DNA of 64,000 nucleotides from assembly GCA_042219835.1 (NCBI GenBank), contig JBHJMN010000030.1, forward strand, positions 15,547-79,546, in the 5' to 3' direction. The stretch's first letter is position 1. Each line of letters starts with the position of its first letter. The notes beneath the pieces are model-generated. The model was given only the letters and a program-made list of their open reading frames with translations. It was not told the origin of the DNA and ran no database searches. Shown here piece after piece: positions 16,592 through 25,998 of the stretch. Both the position numbers and the translations under genes were made by a program. Source of the stretch: Paenibacillus_G elgii_A (GTDB lineage Bacteria; Bacillota; Bacilli; Paenibacillales; NBRC-103111).

Positions 16592-18151
16592 ATGATTCAG
16601 AAGAAAACGAATACCGCATGGACGATCGGCGCGTTGATGCTCGGGCTGCTGCTGGCCTCGCTCGATCAGACGATCGTTTCGACCGCCATGCCGACGATTA
16701 TCGGTAAGCTCGGGGGACTCGACAAGTACATATGGGTATTTTCCGCGTACTTGATCGCCAACGTCGTATCGATGCCGATCTTCGGCAAGCTCGGCGATAT
16801 GTATGGCCGGAAGCTGTTTTTCCTGCTTGGTCTTGTCGTATTTATGATCGGCTCTGCGCTTTGCGGCACGTCAACGACCATGACGCAGCTGATCGTCTAC
16901 CGAGCCATCCAAGGGATCGGCGGCGGCGCGCTGATGCCAGTTACGTTCGCCATCATTTACGATATTTTTCCCCCGGAGAAGCGGGGCAAGATGCAGGGTT
17001 TGTTCGGTGCCGTCTTCGGCATATCGAGCGTGCTCGGGCCGTTGGCGGGCGCTTATTTCACCGATCACGTGGACTGGACGTGGATTTTCTACATTAATCT
17101 GCCGCTCGGTATCGTATCGCTGATTCTCATTTCACTGTTTTATCATCCGGTGCTGCCGAACAATCCAAATCAAAGAATCGACTGGCTCGGAACGCTAGTT
17201 TTCACCGTTTCGATCTTGAGCCTGATGTTCGGATTGGAGCTCGGGGGCAAGGAATATGCATGGGATTCGGTGCAGATCATCGGCTTGTTCGCTATCGCGG
17301 TTGTTTTCCTTCTGCTATTCATCCGGGTGGAGATGCGTGCCGCTTCCCCGATCGTGCCGCTTCCGCTCTTCGGCAACCGGTTGTTTACCGCCAGTATGGG
17401 CGTCTCTTTCTTCTACGGGGCACTGATGATTTCCGCGGCGACGTACATCCCGCTGTTCATCCAAGGCGTATTTCAAGGGTCGGCGACGAGCGCCGGACTC
17501 GTACTGACGCCGATGATGCTCGGCGTGGTTGCCAGCAGCGCGATCGGCGGGCGGTTTATCGGCAAGCTGTCGTATCGGGGCATCATGCTCGGCTCCGTCC
17601 TGCTGCTGCTGATCGCAACCTCGCTGCTCAGCCTTGTGTCCATCGATACGCCCCGTTGGCAAATTACGCTTTATATGATTCTCATGGGGCTCGGCATCGG
17701 TACGGGCTTCCCGGTGACGTCGATTTCTTCGCTGCATAACGTCGATTTCCGGCTTCGCGGCACCGTCACCTCGCTTGTCGGCTTTTTCCGTTCGATCGGC
17801 TCTGCCGTCGGCCTGACGGTGCTGGGCACTTTGCAAGCTTCCGCGCTGAGCCGCCGGCTGGCCGAGCTGCTGCCCGCCGGAGCGGGCGCGAAGACGCCGG
17901 CCGATCCGAGGGCGCTGCTGTCGCCGGAGTTTCAAGCGCACGTTCCGAAGCCGGTGCTGGAGAAAATGATGGTAGGGCTTGCGGATTCCATCGCCTATGT
18001 ATTTCAAGTGACCATCGTTATGGCCGTGCTCGCGCTCGTCTTTATTCTGCTGATGGGCAAAGTCAAAATGGAAGTTCCGGCGAAAGGCTCCCGCAAAGAA
18101 GGCGGCAGTCCGGATGAGGACTCCGGCATTCATGCCCCGCAGCATATGTAA
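16592..18151 (+). CDS. MFS drug exporter, DHA2 (EmrB/QacA) family, 14 TM
   Basis: A 519-residue proton-coupled exporter. Motifs of the 14-helix DHA2 family are present: LASLDQTIVSTAMPTI in helix 1, GKLGDMYGRK (motif A) after helix 2, RAIQGIGGGALMP (helix 4) and GPLAGAYFTDHVDWTWIFYINLPLG (motif C and the following loop). Fourteen hydrophobic segments can be counted. RBS GTAAGGAG. It is followed 15 bp later by a PadR regulator, a common pair for inducible multidrug efflux. The substrate cannot be told from the sequence. Confidence 0.9.
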   Translation: MIQKKTNTAWTIGALMLGLLLASLDQTIVSTAMPTIIGKLGGLDKYIWVFSAYLIANVVSMPIFGKLGDMYGRKLFFLLGLVVFMIGSALCGTSTTMTQLIVYRAIQGIGGGALMPVTFAIIYDIFPPEKRGKMQGLFGAVFGISSVLGPLAGAYFTDHVDWTWIFYINLPLGIVSLILISLFYHPVLPNNPNQRIDWLGTLVFTVSILSLMFGLELGGKEYAWDSVQIIGLFAIAVVFLLLFIRVEMRAASPIVPLPLFGNRLFTASMGVSFFYGALMISAATYIPLFIQGVFQGSATSAGLVLTPMMLGVVASSAIGGRFIGKLSYRGIMLGSVLLLLIATSLLSLVSIDTPRWQITLYMILMGLGIGTGFPVTSISSLHNVDFRLRGTVTSLVGFFRSIGSAVGLTVLGTLQASALSRRLAELLPAGAGAKTPADPRALLSPEFQAHVPKPVLEKMMVGLADSIAYVFQVTIVMAVLALVFILLMGKVKMEVPAKGSRKEGGSPDEDSGIHAPQHM

Positions 18152-18166
18152 GGCAGGTGAATACGG

Positions 18167-18727
18167 TTGTCCATGAAGCTCGTCATTTTGGGTCTGCTCA
18201 TGGAAGGAGACAGCCATCCTTACGAATTGCGGCATAAAATGAAGGAGCGGGCGATGCTCCATTATATTAAAATGCAGGAAGGCTCGCTGTACTACGCCAT
18301 CGATACGTTGAATAAAGAGGGCTATATCGAGGCGCTGGAAATCGTGAAGGAGAGCGGCCGTCCCGACCGCACCGTCTACCGGATTACGGAAGAAGGCAGG
18401 CAGCTGTTTCATCGTCTGCTGCTGGAGCAGTTCGAGAACCGCGCCCCCGTCTTTCACCCGATGTACGCGGCGCTGGTGTTCGCTTTTCATGGGGATACGC
18501 AGCGGATTCATGCCATTATTACGCAAAAGATCGAAGAACAGCGCCGCATCGCAGCCTTGCTGCACGACATCTACGAGGAGCATATCCCCACCGTGCCCCG
18601 CAGTGTGCTGCATATGATGAAAGGGCGCTGGGAGCATGCCGTCACGGAGCTGCGCTGGCTGGAACGACTGGCCGCGGACGCCGCGGCAGGGAGGCTCAGC
18701 GAATTCGGAATGCCGCTGGAGGAGTAA
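18167..18727 (+). CDS. PadR-family transcriptional regulator
   Basis: 186 residues. The winged helix begins LVILGLLMEGDSHPYELRHKMKER, then KMQEGSLYYAIDTLNKEGYIEA and GRPDRTVYRITEEGRQLF, the characteristic PadR recognition helix and wing. A helical C-terminal domain (Vir_C-like, PadR subfamily 2) follows for dimerisation. The TTG at 18167 lies 8 nt after an AGGTG site; an ATG at 18173 is the alternative. It shares a transcript with the MFS exporter and probably represses it through the palindromes at 16526-16562. Confidence 0.88.
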   Translation: MSMKLVILGLLMEGDSHPYELRHKMKERAMLHYIKMQEGSLYYAIDTLNKEGYIEALEIVKESGRPDRTVYRITEEGRQLFHRLLLEQFENRAPVFHPMYAALVFAFHGDTQRIHAIITQKIEEQRRIAALLHDIYEEHIPTVPRSVLHMMKGRWEHAVTELRWLERLAADAAAGRLSEFGMPLEE

Positions 18728-18821
18728 GTAACGGTAGGAAGAAGGATTGTTGAAAAGAAGGACGGGCCCGGATAAATTGTAAGACTCAAACCCGGATTGT
18801 AAAGCGAAAAAATCATAAAGA

Positions 18822-18899
18822 GGACCGCTCCGATGAGCTCGTGCCTCCAATGTTGTTAGGCTGTGTCTAACCATTGGGGGCAGCTCGCCGGGGCGGTCC
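18822..18899. terminator. Exceptionally long hairpin between convergent genes
   Basis: A 78-nt near-continuous stem-loop. GGACCGCTCCG pairs with CGGGGCGGTCC, GAGCT with AGCTC, TGCCTCCAATG with CATTGGGGGCA and GTTAG with CTAAC, leaving a loop of about 7 nt. Mismatches are mostly G-U. On the minus strand TTTATGATTTTTT lies about 3 nt beyond it. It separates the PadR and MarR genes and most likely terminates both, though it is far longer than needed for that. Confidence 0.6.
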
Positions 18900-18909
18900 C
18901 TTCTATGTT

Positions 18910-19344
18910 CTATTCGGACATTTTATGGGCGATTTTCTCGAAGCTTTGCAAGAACGGCTCCAATTCGTGCGGCTCCAGATAGGACAAGTAGTTGTTGATC
19001 ACTTCCGAGCGGAGCGACCGGATGCGGAGCAGCGCCTCGCGCGCCTGCTCGGTCGCTTCCAGAAGCACGACGCGCCTGTCGTTCTCGTCGTGCTTCCGGT
19101 GCACGAATCCGTTCTGCACCAGACGGTCGATCATGACGGTAATCGCGCTCGGCGTCACTTCCATCCGTTGGGCCAGCCGGCCGACCTGGCACGGCTCGCA
19201 CCGGACGATCGTATACAGCATCATGATCTGTGGCCCCGTCAAATTCAGATCGGCAGGCAATGCCAATCCTGGTCCGAGTTTTTGGAACATTGTAAAAAAA
19301 GCTTTTTCAAACCGCTCGATCGCGTGATCCATAGGATCAGCCAT
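18910..19344 (-). CDS. MarR-family transcriptional regulator
   Basis: 144 residues. The core is LTGPQIMMLYTIVRCEPCQVGRLAQRMEVTPSAITVMIDRLVQNGFVHRKHDENDRRVVLLEATEQA, a textbook MarR winged helix with the D-x-R-D-R-R wing. ATG 19344 has GAGGAG 9 nt upstream; a TTG three codons upstream sits too close to that site. The upstream AT-rich stretch has ATTCGAAAGAAT-like symmetry that may be its operator. The Lhr helicase gene diverges from it. Confidence 0.88.
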   Translation of the reverse strand: MADPMDHAIERFEKAFFTMFQKLGPGLALPADLNLTGPQIMMLYTIVRCEPCQVGRLAQRMEVTPSAITVMIDRLVQNGFVHRKHDENDRRVVLLEATEQAREALLRIRSLRSEVINNYLSYLEPHELEPFLQSFEKIAHKMSE

Positions 19345-19574
19345 GCTTTTCAACTCCTCATTCGATAATCCGATATTTAAAGTGTGAATAGGTTAGATTT
19401 AATTTATTCGAAAGAATCGTAGCACCCAGTTTCAAATGTGTCAATGGAAGACCGCGGCCCGGACGGCGGGGGAAGACGGAATTCGCTCGGATGTGCCGAT
19501 GCTTGGTTTTTGGTATGATACCGATATCGAACAACTATTTTTAAAAGAAACTTAGGGGAAGAAGGGAAACGAAC

Positions 19575-22500
19575 ATGGATGCGGAGTCGCCAATCGGGTT
19601 TCATCCGCTGCTGGCCGCCTGGTTCGGGCAGATGTTCGGGGAGCCGACGGAGGTGCAGCTGCGGGCGTGGGAGTCGATCGGCTCGGGCGCTCATACTTTG
19701 ATTGCCGCGCCGACAGGCTCTGGCAAGACGCTTGCGGCGCTGCTGCCCTGCTTGGACCGGATCGTGACCGGCAAGGCTGCGGACGGGCCGGTCCGGGGAG
19801 TGAAGCTGCTTTACGTCACGCCGCTCAAAGCGCTGAACAACGATATTCACCATCATGTTGTCGGCTTTATCGATCAATTGGAGCGGACAGCGGCAGAGAC
19901 CGGCTTGCCGTGGCCGGGGCTGACCGTCGGCGTCCGTACGGGCGACACAACGCAGAGCACCCGGGCGTCGATGCTGCGGCAGCCGCCGGACGTGCTCGTG
20001 ACGACACCCGAGTCGCTGTATATTTTGCTGACGTCTCTGAAAGGCAGAGACATGCTGCGGACCGTTCGCCATGTGATTGTTGACGAGATTCACGACCTAG
20101 CCGAGGGAGCCAGAGGGCTGCATTTGTCGGTGACGCTCGAGCGTCTCGTCGCTTGGTGCGGACGTTCTCCGCAGCGCATCGGCGTGTCGGCGACGCAGAA
20201 GCCGATCGAACGGGTCGCCCGTTTTCTCGGGGGCTGGGAGTCTGAGGAGACGAGGGACGCGAACGGAGAAGCGGGAGCAGAGGATAGCGGGTCGGATAAA
20301 GCTCAAGCCGGAAAAGCTGCTGGATCGGAAGATACCGGGGCGGGTATAGCCGTAGAAGCCGGAAATGAAACGATTGCGGACGTCCCTATGCGGCCTCGTC
20401 CGGTGAATATTGTAGAGAGCCGGATGCACAAAGCGCTTCAGCTTGTCGTCACGATGCCGGAGCAAACGTTCATTACGCAGGACAAGCAGGAGGCTGTCTG
20501 GGGACCGGTCACCGAACGCCTTGTTAAGCTGATGGACGGAAGCCGGTCCGTGCTGATCTTTGCGAACAACCGGCGGCTTTGCGAGCGGCTGACGCTGCGT
20601 CTGAACGACCATGTCGGCTACGAAATGGCCCGCTCGCACCACGGCAGCGTTTCCCGGGAGCAGCGGCTCGAGGTGGAGCGCGCGCTCAAGGCGGGCGAGC
20701 TTCGCTGCCTCGTGGCGACGTCTTCGCTGGAGCTAGGCATCGACGTCGGGCATATCGATCTGGTGGTGCAGATCGACTCGCCGAAGAGCGCGGCCGCGGG
20801 AATTCAGCGTATCGGCCGGGCCGGACACAGCGTCGGCGGCGTCAGCCGGGGCGTTATTCTGGCGCGCAGCCGCGGCCAACTGCCGGAATGCGCGGTGCTG
20901 GCCCGCCGCGTGCTGGAGCGCGACATCGAGGAAATCCGCATCCCGGTGCAGTCGCTGGACGTTTTGTGCCAGCAAATTGCGGCGATGGTAGCGGGCGGCG
21001 ACTGGACGATCGACGAGCTGGCGCGGGTGCTGGCCGGCAGCTACGGGTACCGGGATTTTCCACGGGGACGGTTATTGGACGTGCTGCAGGTGCTGTCCGG
21101 GTACTTCCCGTTCGTTCGCCCTCTCCTGGACTGGAACCGCGACACAGGCGTGCTGTCCCGCCGCGGGGTAACAGCCATGGCCGCCATTATGGGGGCTGGC
21201 ACGATTCCCCAGAGCAGCGCTTATCCGGTGCATCATGCGGACAGCCGCGTGCACATCGGCGAGCTGGACGAGGAATATATTCACGAAAGCCGGGTTGGCG
21301 ACGTGTTCCAGCTCGGAACGTCGTCCTGGAAAATTCAATCGATCAAAAACGACCGGGTGTACGTCGTCGAAGCGGGCAACCGGTTCAGCGAGATTCCGTT
21401 TTGGCGGGGCGAAGGGCAGGGCCGCACGTATGAGCTGTCGCGGGACATCGGGAAGTTCATGGACGACTTGGAGCGTCGGCTCGAACAGGAGGAGCCGCAT
21501 GGCACGCTGGACTGGCTGATCCGGGATTACGGGCTGGACGCCGGAGCTGCGGGCGAAATGATCTCGCTGGTCCGGTCGCAGAAGGCCGTGTCGGCGGTAC
21601 CGACGCACCGCCGCATCGTCATTGAGCGGTTCCGGGACGAGCTGAAGCAGTGGCATGTCATCGTGCACAGCACGTTCGGCCGGACGTTCAACCGAACGTG
21701 GCTGCTGGCGCTTCGGCAGCATGGGGAGGAGCGGTTCTCCGTGCGGCTATTCGCGAATGCCAAGGACAACGGCATTCATTTCGTCTTGTCCGGCGCCGAC
21801 GAGGGAATGGCCGCCAGCTTCGTGGCGATGCTTCGCGGCGTGACGTCCGTCCGGCTCGAAACGCTGCTGCGCGAAGCGGTTCCGTCTTCGCCGCAGTTCG
21901 GGGCGACGTTCCGCCGTCTGGCCGAGACGTCGCTGCTGCTGTCGCGGAGCTTTACTCGCACGCCAGCGTGGAAGAAGCGGCTGCGCAGCGAAGAGCTGCT
22001 GCGGGAATCGCTGCCGTACGCCGAGCGGTTTCCTTTTCTCGGCGAAGCGATGCGCATCTGCCTGCAGGAGGAGCTGGACATGCCTCGCGTGCGGGAGGCG
22101 CTGGAGCAGATTGAAGCCGGGACGCTCGAGGTGAACGTGCGCGAGAGCCTATTTCCTTCGCCGCTGGCTGCGGCGTTTCTGGCCGAGTTCATGGGCGCAC
22201 AAATCTACGAGTCCGACGCCGTCGGTAAAGATATTCAACTGCAGCTGCTCGGCTTGGAGCGGGTGCAGGCCGGGCGGCTGTTCGGCGAGAGCCCGGTGCT
22301 GGAGGCGAGACAACCGGACCGGGGCGACGCGGAGGAGGAGCCGTGGCCCGCTTCCGCCCCGCTGGAGCAGCCGGAGACGCTGCTGCGCCTCCTGAAGCAG
22401 CGAGGCGACCGGACCGCGGCGGAGATTGCGAGGCTGGCCCCCGATAGCGACGCTGACGAGGCGCAGCAGCAGGCGGAGGGCGGGAGCGGCCCGGGTTCGG

Positions 22501-24137
22501 CAGAGCCTGCGGGCGCGAAAACGCAAGCGGAAGAGATCGGCAGGCTGCTCCGCCGCTTGGAAGAGGAAGGCCGATTGCGCTTGATCGAAATCGGCGGAGA
22601 AAAGCGCTGGATCTGCTCCGACGAAGCGGATACGTATGCGCGGTTTGCAGACGATCCGCTGGCCGTGCGGTTTGTGCTGACCCGTTATATGGTGCATCGC
22701 GCGTCGTTTACGGCGGAAGAGCTTGCCGCCCGGTACGGCGCGGCGTTGCCGCTTGTCGACGACCTTGTAGGGCAGTGGGCCGCGGACGGGACAATCGAAC
22801 CGGCCCTTGGCGGGAATGAAGCCGGACCGCGGACTTGGGTGAGCCGCGAAACGGCGGAGCGCCGTATCCGCATAGCCGAACAGGCGCTTCGCGAGCAGGC
22901 AGAGCCGGTCGATCCGGTCCGGTACTGCCGGTTCTTGATGGCCGTGCAGCACGTCCTTCCGGGCAGCCGCCTCAGCGGGGAAGAGGGGCTCCGGGACGTG
23001 ATCGGCAAGCTGCAAGGCTGGTTTTTGCCGCTGCCGGAATGGGAAGCGTCGGTGTTTCCGTTGCGCTTGACCGATTACCGCAAAGAAACGCTCGACCGGC
23101 TGTGCGCGGCGGGCGAGGTGATCTGGATCGGGCGCAAGGAAGCGGGAGAGAAGGAAGGCAGAGTCGCCTTCTTTCTGGCGGAAGCGAAGGAGCTTTACGC
23201 CCCTCTGCTCAAGCGGGGAGCGGCTTCGAAGCACGAGCCGCTGCTGGAGCTGCTCCGGCGCAAGGGCGCAAGCTTTCTGTCGGCGCTCAGCCGCGAAACG
23301 GGAAGCGTTCCGTCGGAGCTGACGGCGGATTTGATCGAGCTGGCTTGGGAGGGGCTTGTCTCCAACGACCAGTTTGCGCCGCTGCGCATGAACGGAAGCG
23401 GCAGAAAGACCGCCGCCAAAACCGCAGCCAAATTCCAATCGGGCCTTGGCCGCTGGTATGCGCTGGAGACGCTGGCGGAGGAGCAGCCGGGCGGAGGCGA
23501 TTCACTCGGCGCTTGGGTAAAGCAAGCGCTGGACAGCAGTGCACTGTTGACGCGGGACCTCGCGGGTACGCTGCTGCCGTGGTCCTGGGATGACGTGTAC
23601 GGCTCGTTGAAGCAGCTGGAGCTGTGGGGGATGCTGACCCGCGGCTTCTGGGTCCAAAATATTGCGGCGATGCAGTTTGCCGCGCCGGAGACGGTAGGGC
23701 GTCTCCGCGAGGCGGTCTGGGAAGCGGGAGGCGGCGAAACGGTGCTGCTTCCGGCCGCCGATCCCGCCAATCCGTTCGGATTGACAGTAAAATGGCCGGC
23801 CGTGCCGGGCGTCGCTTTTGCCCGCAAGCCGGGCAACGATCTCGTATTCCGCGGCGACCGCTGGGTGTTGTGGTGCGAAAGTAACGGCAGGCGCATGCAC
23901 ACGCTGCACGGGCTAGCTGACGCGCCCGAGGAGGTATGGCCGCCGGAGGAAGAGCGGCTGCAGACGCTTCGGGCCGTGCTGGAAACGTTTTTGAAGAAGC
24001 CGGGCGTCCGCAAAGTGGTCATCGATACGTGGAACGGGGAGCCGGTGCTGGATACGCCTGCCGCGGGGACGCTGCGGCAGCTCGGAGCGGAGGCCGACCG
24101 CGCTTCGCTCGTCCTGTGGCCGAGCTCGTTGCGATAA
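19575..24137 (+). CDS. lhr: Lhr-type large DEAD/DEAH superfamily 2 helicase
   Basis: 1520 residues. Motifs in order: Walker A APTGSGKT (about 45-52), YVTPLKALNND, TTPESLYILLTS, the DEIH box near residue 170, SATQKP, then in the second RecA lobe VLIFANNRRLCERL, RSHHGSVSREQR, CLVATSSLELGIDVGHIDLVVQ and QRIGRAGHSVGGVSRG. These are Lhr hallmarks. A Lhr-core winged helix and beta-sheet region follows, then a very long C-terminal extension as in the Lhr-CTD family. An acidic, low-complexity insert (about 220-270) lies between the lobes. Lhr proteins unwind RNA:DNA hybrids or branched DNA and are linked to repair. RBS TTAGGGGAAGAAGG. Confidence 0.92.
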   Translation: MDAESPIGFHPLLAAWFGQMFGEPTEVQLRAWESIGSGAHTLIAAPTGSGKTLAALLPCLDRIVTGKAADGPVRGVKLLYVTPLKALNNDIHHHVVGFIDQLERTAAETGLPWPGLTVGVRTGDTTQSTRASMLRQPPDVLVTTPESLYILLTSLKGRDMLRTVRHVIVDEIHDLAEGARGLHLSVTLERLVAWCGRSPQRIGVSATQKPIERVARFLGGWESEETRDANGEAGAEDSGSDKAQAGKAAGSEDTGAGIAVEAGNETIADVPMRPRPVNIVESRMHKALQLVVTMPEQTFITQDKQEAVWGPVTERLVKLMDGSRSVLIFANNRRLCERLTLRLNDHVGYEMARSHHGSVSREQRLEVERALKAGELRCLVATSSLELGIDVGHIDLVVQIDSPKSAAAGIQRIGRAGHSVGGVSRGVILARSRGQLPECAVLARRVLERDIEEIRIPVQSLDVLCQQIAAMVAGGDWTIDELARVLAGSYGYRDFPRGRLLDVLQVLSGYFPFVRPLLDWNRDTGVLSRRGVTAMAAIMGAGTIPQSSAYPVHHADSRVHIGELDEEYIHESRVGDVFQLGTSSWKIQSIKNDRVYVVEAGNRFSEIPFWRGEGQGRTYELSRDIGKFMDDLERRLEQEEPHGTLDWLIRDYGLDAGAAGEMISLVRSQKAVSAVPTHRRIVIERFRDELKQWHVIVHSTFGRTFNRTWLLALRQHGEERFSVRLFANAKDNGIHFVLSGADEGMAASFVAMLRGVTSVRLETLLREAVPSSPQFGATFRRLAETSLLLSRSFTRTPAWKKRLRSEELLRESLPYAERFPFLGEAMRICLQEELDMPRVREALEQIEAGTLEVNVRESLFPSPLAAAFLAEFMGAQIYESDAVGKDIQLQLLGLERVQAGRLFGESPVLEARQPDRGDAEEEPWPASAPLEQPETLLRLLKQRGDRTAAEIARLAPDSDADEAQQQAEGGSGPGSAEPAGAKTQAEEIGRLLRRLEEEGRLRLIEIGGEKRWICSDEADTYARFADDPLAVRFVLTRYMVHRASFTAEELAARYGAALPLVDDLVGQWAADGTIEPALGGNEAGPRTWVSRETAERRIRIAEQALREQAEPVDPVRYCRFLMAVQHVLPGSRLSGEEGLRDVIGKLQGWFLPLPEWEASVFPLRLTDYRKETLDRLCAAGEVIWIGRKEAGEKEGRVAFFLAEAKELYAPLLKRGAASKHEPLLELLRRKGASFLSALSRETGSVPSELTADLIELAWEGLVSNDQFAPLRMNGSGRKTAAKTAAKFQSGLGRWYALETLAEEQPGGGDSLGAWVKQALDSSALLTRDLAGTLLPWSWDDVYGSLKQLELWGMLTRGFWVQNIAAMQFAAPETVGRLREAVWEAGGGETVLLPAADPANPFGLTVKWPAVPGVAFARKPGNDLVFRGDRWVLWCESNGRRMHTLHGLADAPEEVWPPEEERLQTLRAVLETFLKKPGVRKVVIDTWNGEPVLDTPAAGTLRQLGAEADRASLVLWPSSLR

Positions 24138-24164
24138 TTTTGTTTTCGGGAAAGGAAGAACCGG

Positions 24165-24377
24165 ATGAAAAGCATAGAAGAGCGATTGAACGAATATAAA
24201 GAAAGGGCGGGCTCCGTTAACCGGGAATCCGGCGAGGCGGCTCAAGACCTCGCGATGGAGCTAATCGAAGAAATCGAGAGGCTGGCGGGCGAAAACAAGC
24301 GGCTGCGTAAAGCGCTCGCGCAGTCGGCGGACCGACGGTACGAGTCGACGAAATTAAGAGACGCCTTAAGAGAATAG
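24165..24377 (+). CDS. Small coiled-coil protein, unknown function
   Basis: 70 residues, highly charged and helical: IEERLNEYKERAGS, then a leucine-spaced AMELIEEIERLAGENKRLRKALAQ segment that looks like a short coiled coil. GGGAAAGGAAG precedes the ATG by 7 nt, and it starts 27 bp after the Lhr gene, so it is probably co-transcribed with it. No recognised domain. Confidence 0.6.
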   Translation: MKSIEERLNEYKERAGSVNRESGEAAQDLAMELIEEIERLAGENKRLRKALAQSADRRYESTKLRDALRE

Positions 24378-24436
24378 CCGGTTTATGCCGCGCCGCCGGA
24401 TGGTCCGCGAAAAATAAATGAAGCCATAAAATACTA

Positions 24437-24487
24437 TTGACAGTCACAGAAAATGGGAATAAAATACCTAGTAAACAAGTTGGTATT
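24437..24487 (+). promoter_or_regulatory. Sigma-A promoter and inverted repeat before the cystine symporter
   Basis: A consensus -35 TTGACA (24437-24442), a 17-bp spacer and a -10 TAAAAT (24460-24465). The inverted repeat AATACC (24463-24468) / GGTATT (24482-24487), 13 bp apart, spans the expected start point and could be an operator. CymR, the cysteine regulator of Bacillus, is one candidate, but the site is not close enough to claim it. Confidence 0.65.
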
Positions 24488-24518
24488 ATTAGATATACTC
24501 CCGAGGAGGCGTAGGTTT

Positions 24519-25883
24519 GTGAATTCTCTATACATTTCCAGCTGGGCTGTGGCTGTCGTAGTCCTGCTGTTGCTATTTTTCGCGGCCAAGAAAAAGGTGG
24601 GTTTCGGAACGCGCGTATTAATCGCCATGGTGCTCGGCGTGGTCGTCGGGGCGGCGTTCGGTAAAGAGGCGACCGATCTCGGAACGATCGGTTCCATTTA
24701 CGTCAACCTGATCAAAATGATCGTTATGCCGCTCGTCGTGGCAACGATCATCTCTAGCATTACGTCCATATCCGATCCCAATATGCTTCGAAAGATCGGA
24801 ACGAAAACGATCGCGTTGTTCCTGATCACGACTGGCATCGCGGCGGTCATCGGCGTCGTCGTTGCGGTGATCATCGATCCGGGCGCGGGCATTCCTTACG
24901 TGCAGGATGCGAAATTCGCCGCCAGAGAAATACCGTCGTTCCTGAAAGTGTTCATGGATCTCGTACCGGCGAACCCGGTGAACGAGATGGCTACCGGCAA
25001 GGTCGTGCCGGTGATCGTATTCGCCATGTTCGTCGCGGTCGCCATTACGATCGAAGGCAACCGCAAGCCGGAATCGGTCCGGCCGATCAAGGAAGTGATT
25101 CAATCGTTCGCCGTCGTGATGTTCCGCGTGACGAAGCTGATCATCCGCCTGACGCCTTACGGCGTGTTCGGGCTGATGGCGGCGATGGCGGCGAAATACG
25201 GCCTCGCTTCGCTGCTGCCGATGGGCAAAGTGGTGATCGCCGTTTACATCGCTTGCCTGCTGCACTTCGTTCTGACCTATGGTTTCCTGGTCACGTTCGT
25301 GGCGCGGGTCAATCCGATCCGTTTCCTGAAGAAGATTTATCCCGTGCTGGCCGTCGCTTTCACGACGCGGAGCAGCTATGCGACGCTGCCGGTCAACCTG
25401 GAGGTGATCACGAAGCGGCTTAAAGTATCCGACCGGATCGCCAGCTTCGTCGCCCCGCTGGGCGCAACCATCAACATGAACGGCTGCGGCGGCTTGTATC
25501 CGGCGATTGTGGCGATCTTCGTCGCCAAAGTGTTCGGCATCGATCTGACGATCACGCATTATCTGCTCATCGTCGGCTCGGCGATGATTGCTTCTATCGG
25601 CGTGGCCGGGGTGCCCGGACCGGCTTCGATCTCGACGACGGTCGTGCTGGCCAGCGTCGGTCTTCCGATCGAAGGGATGGCGATGGTACTCGGCATCGAC
25701 GCGATTCTCGACATGGCCCGGACGGTCATCAACGCAACGGGTACAACGGTCAGCTCTCTTGTCGTTGCCGTAACGGAGAAAGAATTCGACCGCGAGGCGT
25801 TCAACAACGAAGCGGACGAAGAGCTTGAAAACTATGACGTGTCTTCGCGCAGCGGCGGGCCCAAAACCGTCGTCAGCGGTTGA
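24519..25883 (+). CDS. tcyP: Dicarboxylate/amino acid:cation symporter, TcyP-like cystine transporter
   Basis: A 454-residue DAACS-family symporter. Multiple membrane segments, the MIVMPLVVATIISSI segment near the N-terminus, a re-entrant loop FTTRSSYATLPVN (the family serine-rich motif), a second motif NGCGGLYPAIVA, and GVAGVPGPASISTTVV are visible. The NGCxGxYPA form is that of the TcyP L-cystine carriers rather than the NMDGT form of glutamate carriers, so cystine is the likely substrate. The start is GTG 24519 with GAGGAGG 8-9 nt upstream. The C-terminal tail is acidic. A terminator follows. Confidence 0.85.
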   Translation: MNSLYISSWAVAVVVLLLLFFAAKKKVGFGTRVLIAMVLGVVVGAAFGKEATDLGTIGSIYVNLIKMIVMPLVVATIISSITSISDPNMLRKIGTKTIALFLITTGIAAVIGVVVAVIIDPGAGIPYVQDAKFAAREIPSFLKVFMDLVPANPVNEMATGKVVPVIVFAMFVAVAITIEGNRKPESVRPIKEVIQSFAVVMFRVTKLIIRLTPYGVFGLMAAMAAKYGLASLLPMGKVVIAVYIACLLHFVLTYGFLVTFVARVNPIRFLKKIYPVLAVAFTTRSSYATLPVNLEVITKRLKVSDRIASFVAPLGATINMNGCGGLYPAIVAIFVAKVFGIDLTITHYLLIVGSAMIASIGVAGVPGPASISTTVVLASVGLPIEGMAMVLGIDAILDMARTVINATGTTVSSLVVAVTEKEFDREAFNNEADEELENYDVSSRSGGPKTVVSG

Positions 25884-25894
25884 CAAATGCCAAG

Positions 25895-25925
25895 CACCGC
25901 TCTTTTGCAAAGGGCGGTGTTTGTT
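25895..25925 (+). terminator. Terminator of the symporter gene
   Basis: CACCGC pairs with GCGGTG around an inner CTTT/AAAG, followed by TTTGTTCGTTT. Confidence 0.7.
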
Positions 25926-25998
25926 CGTTTCCGACGTTTGTTTGACCGTGATATGGTAAAATAGGGCGAATCCAGCTTGATCAAAAGGGGGAAGGCGA

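Noticed and set aside
17315..18874. 519-residue minus-strand frame over the MFS and PadR genes
   Set aside because: Antisense to two well-supported genes, with no recognisable domain.
22149..23438. 429-residue minus-strand frame inside the Lhr gene
   Set aside because: High-GC antisense frame. The plus-strand helicase has continuous helicase and extension coding.
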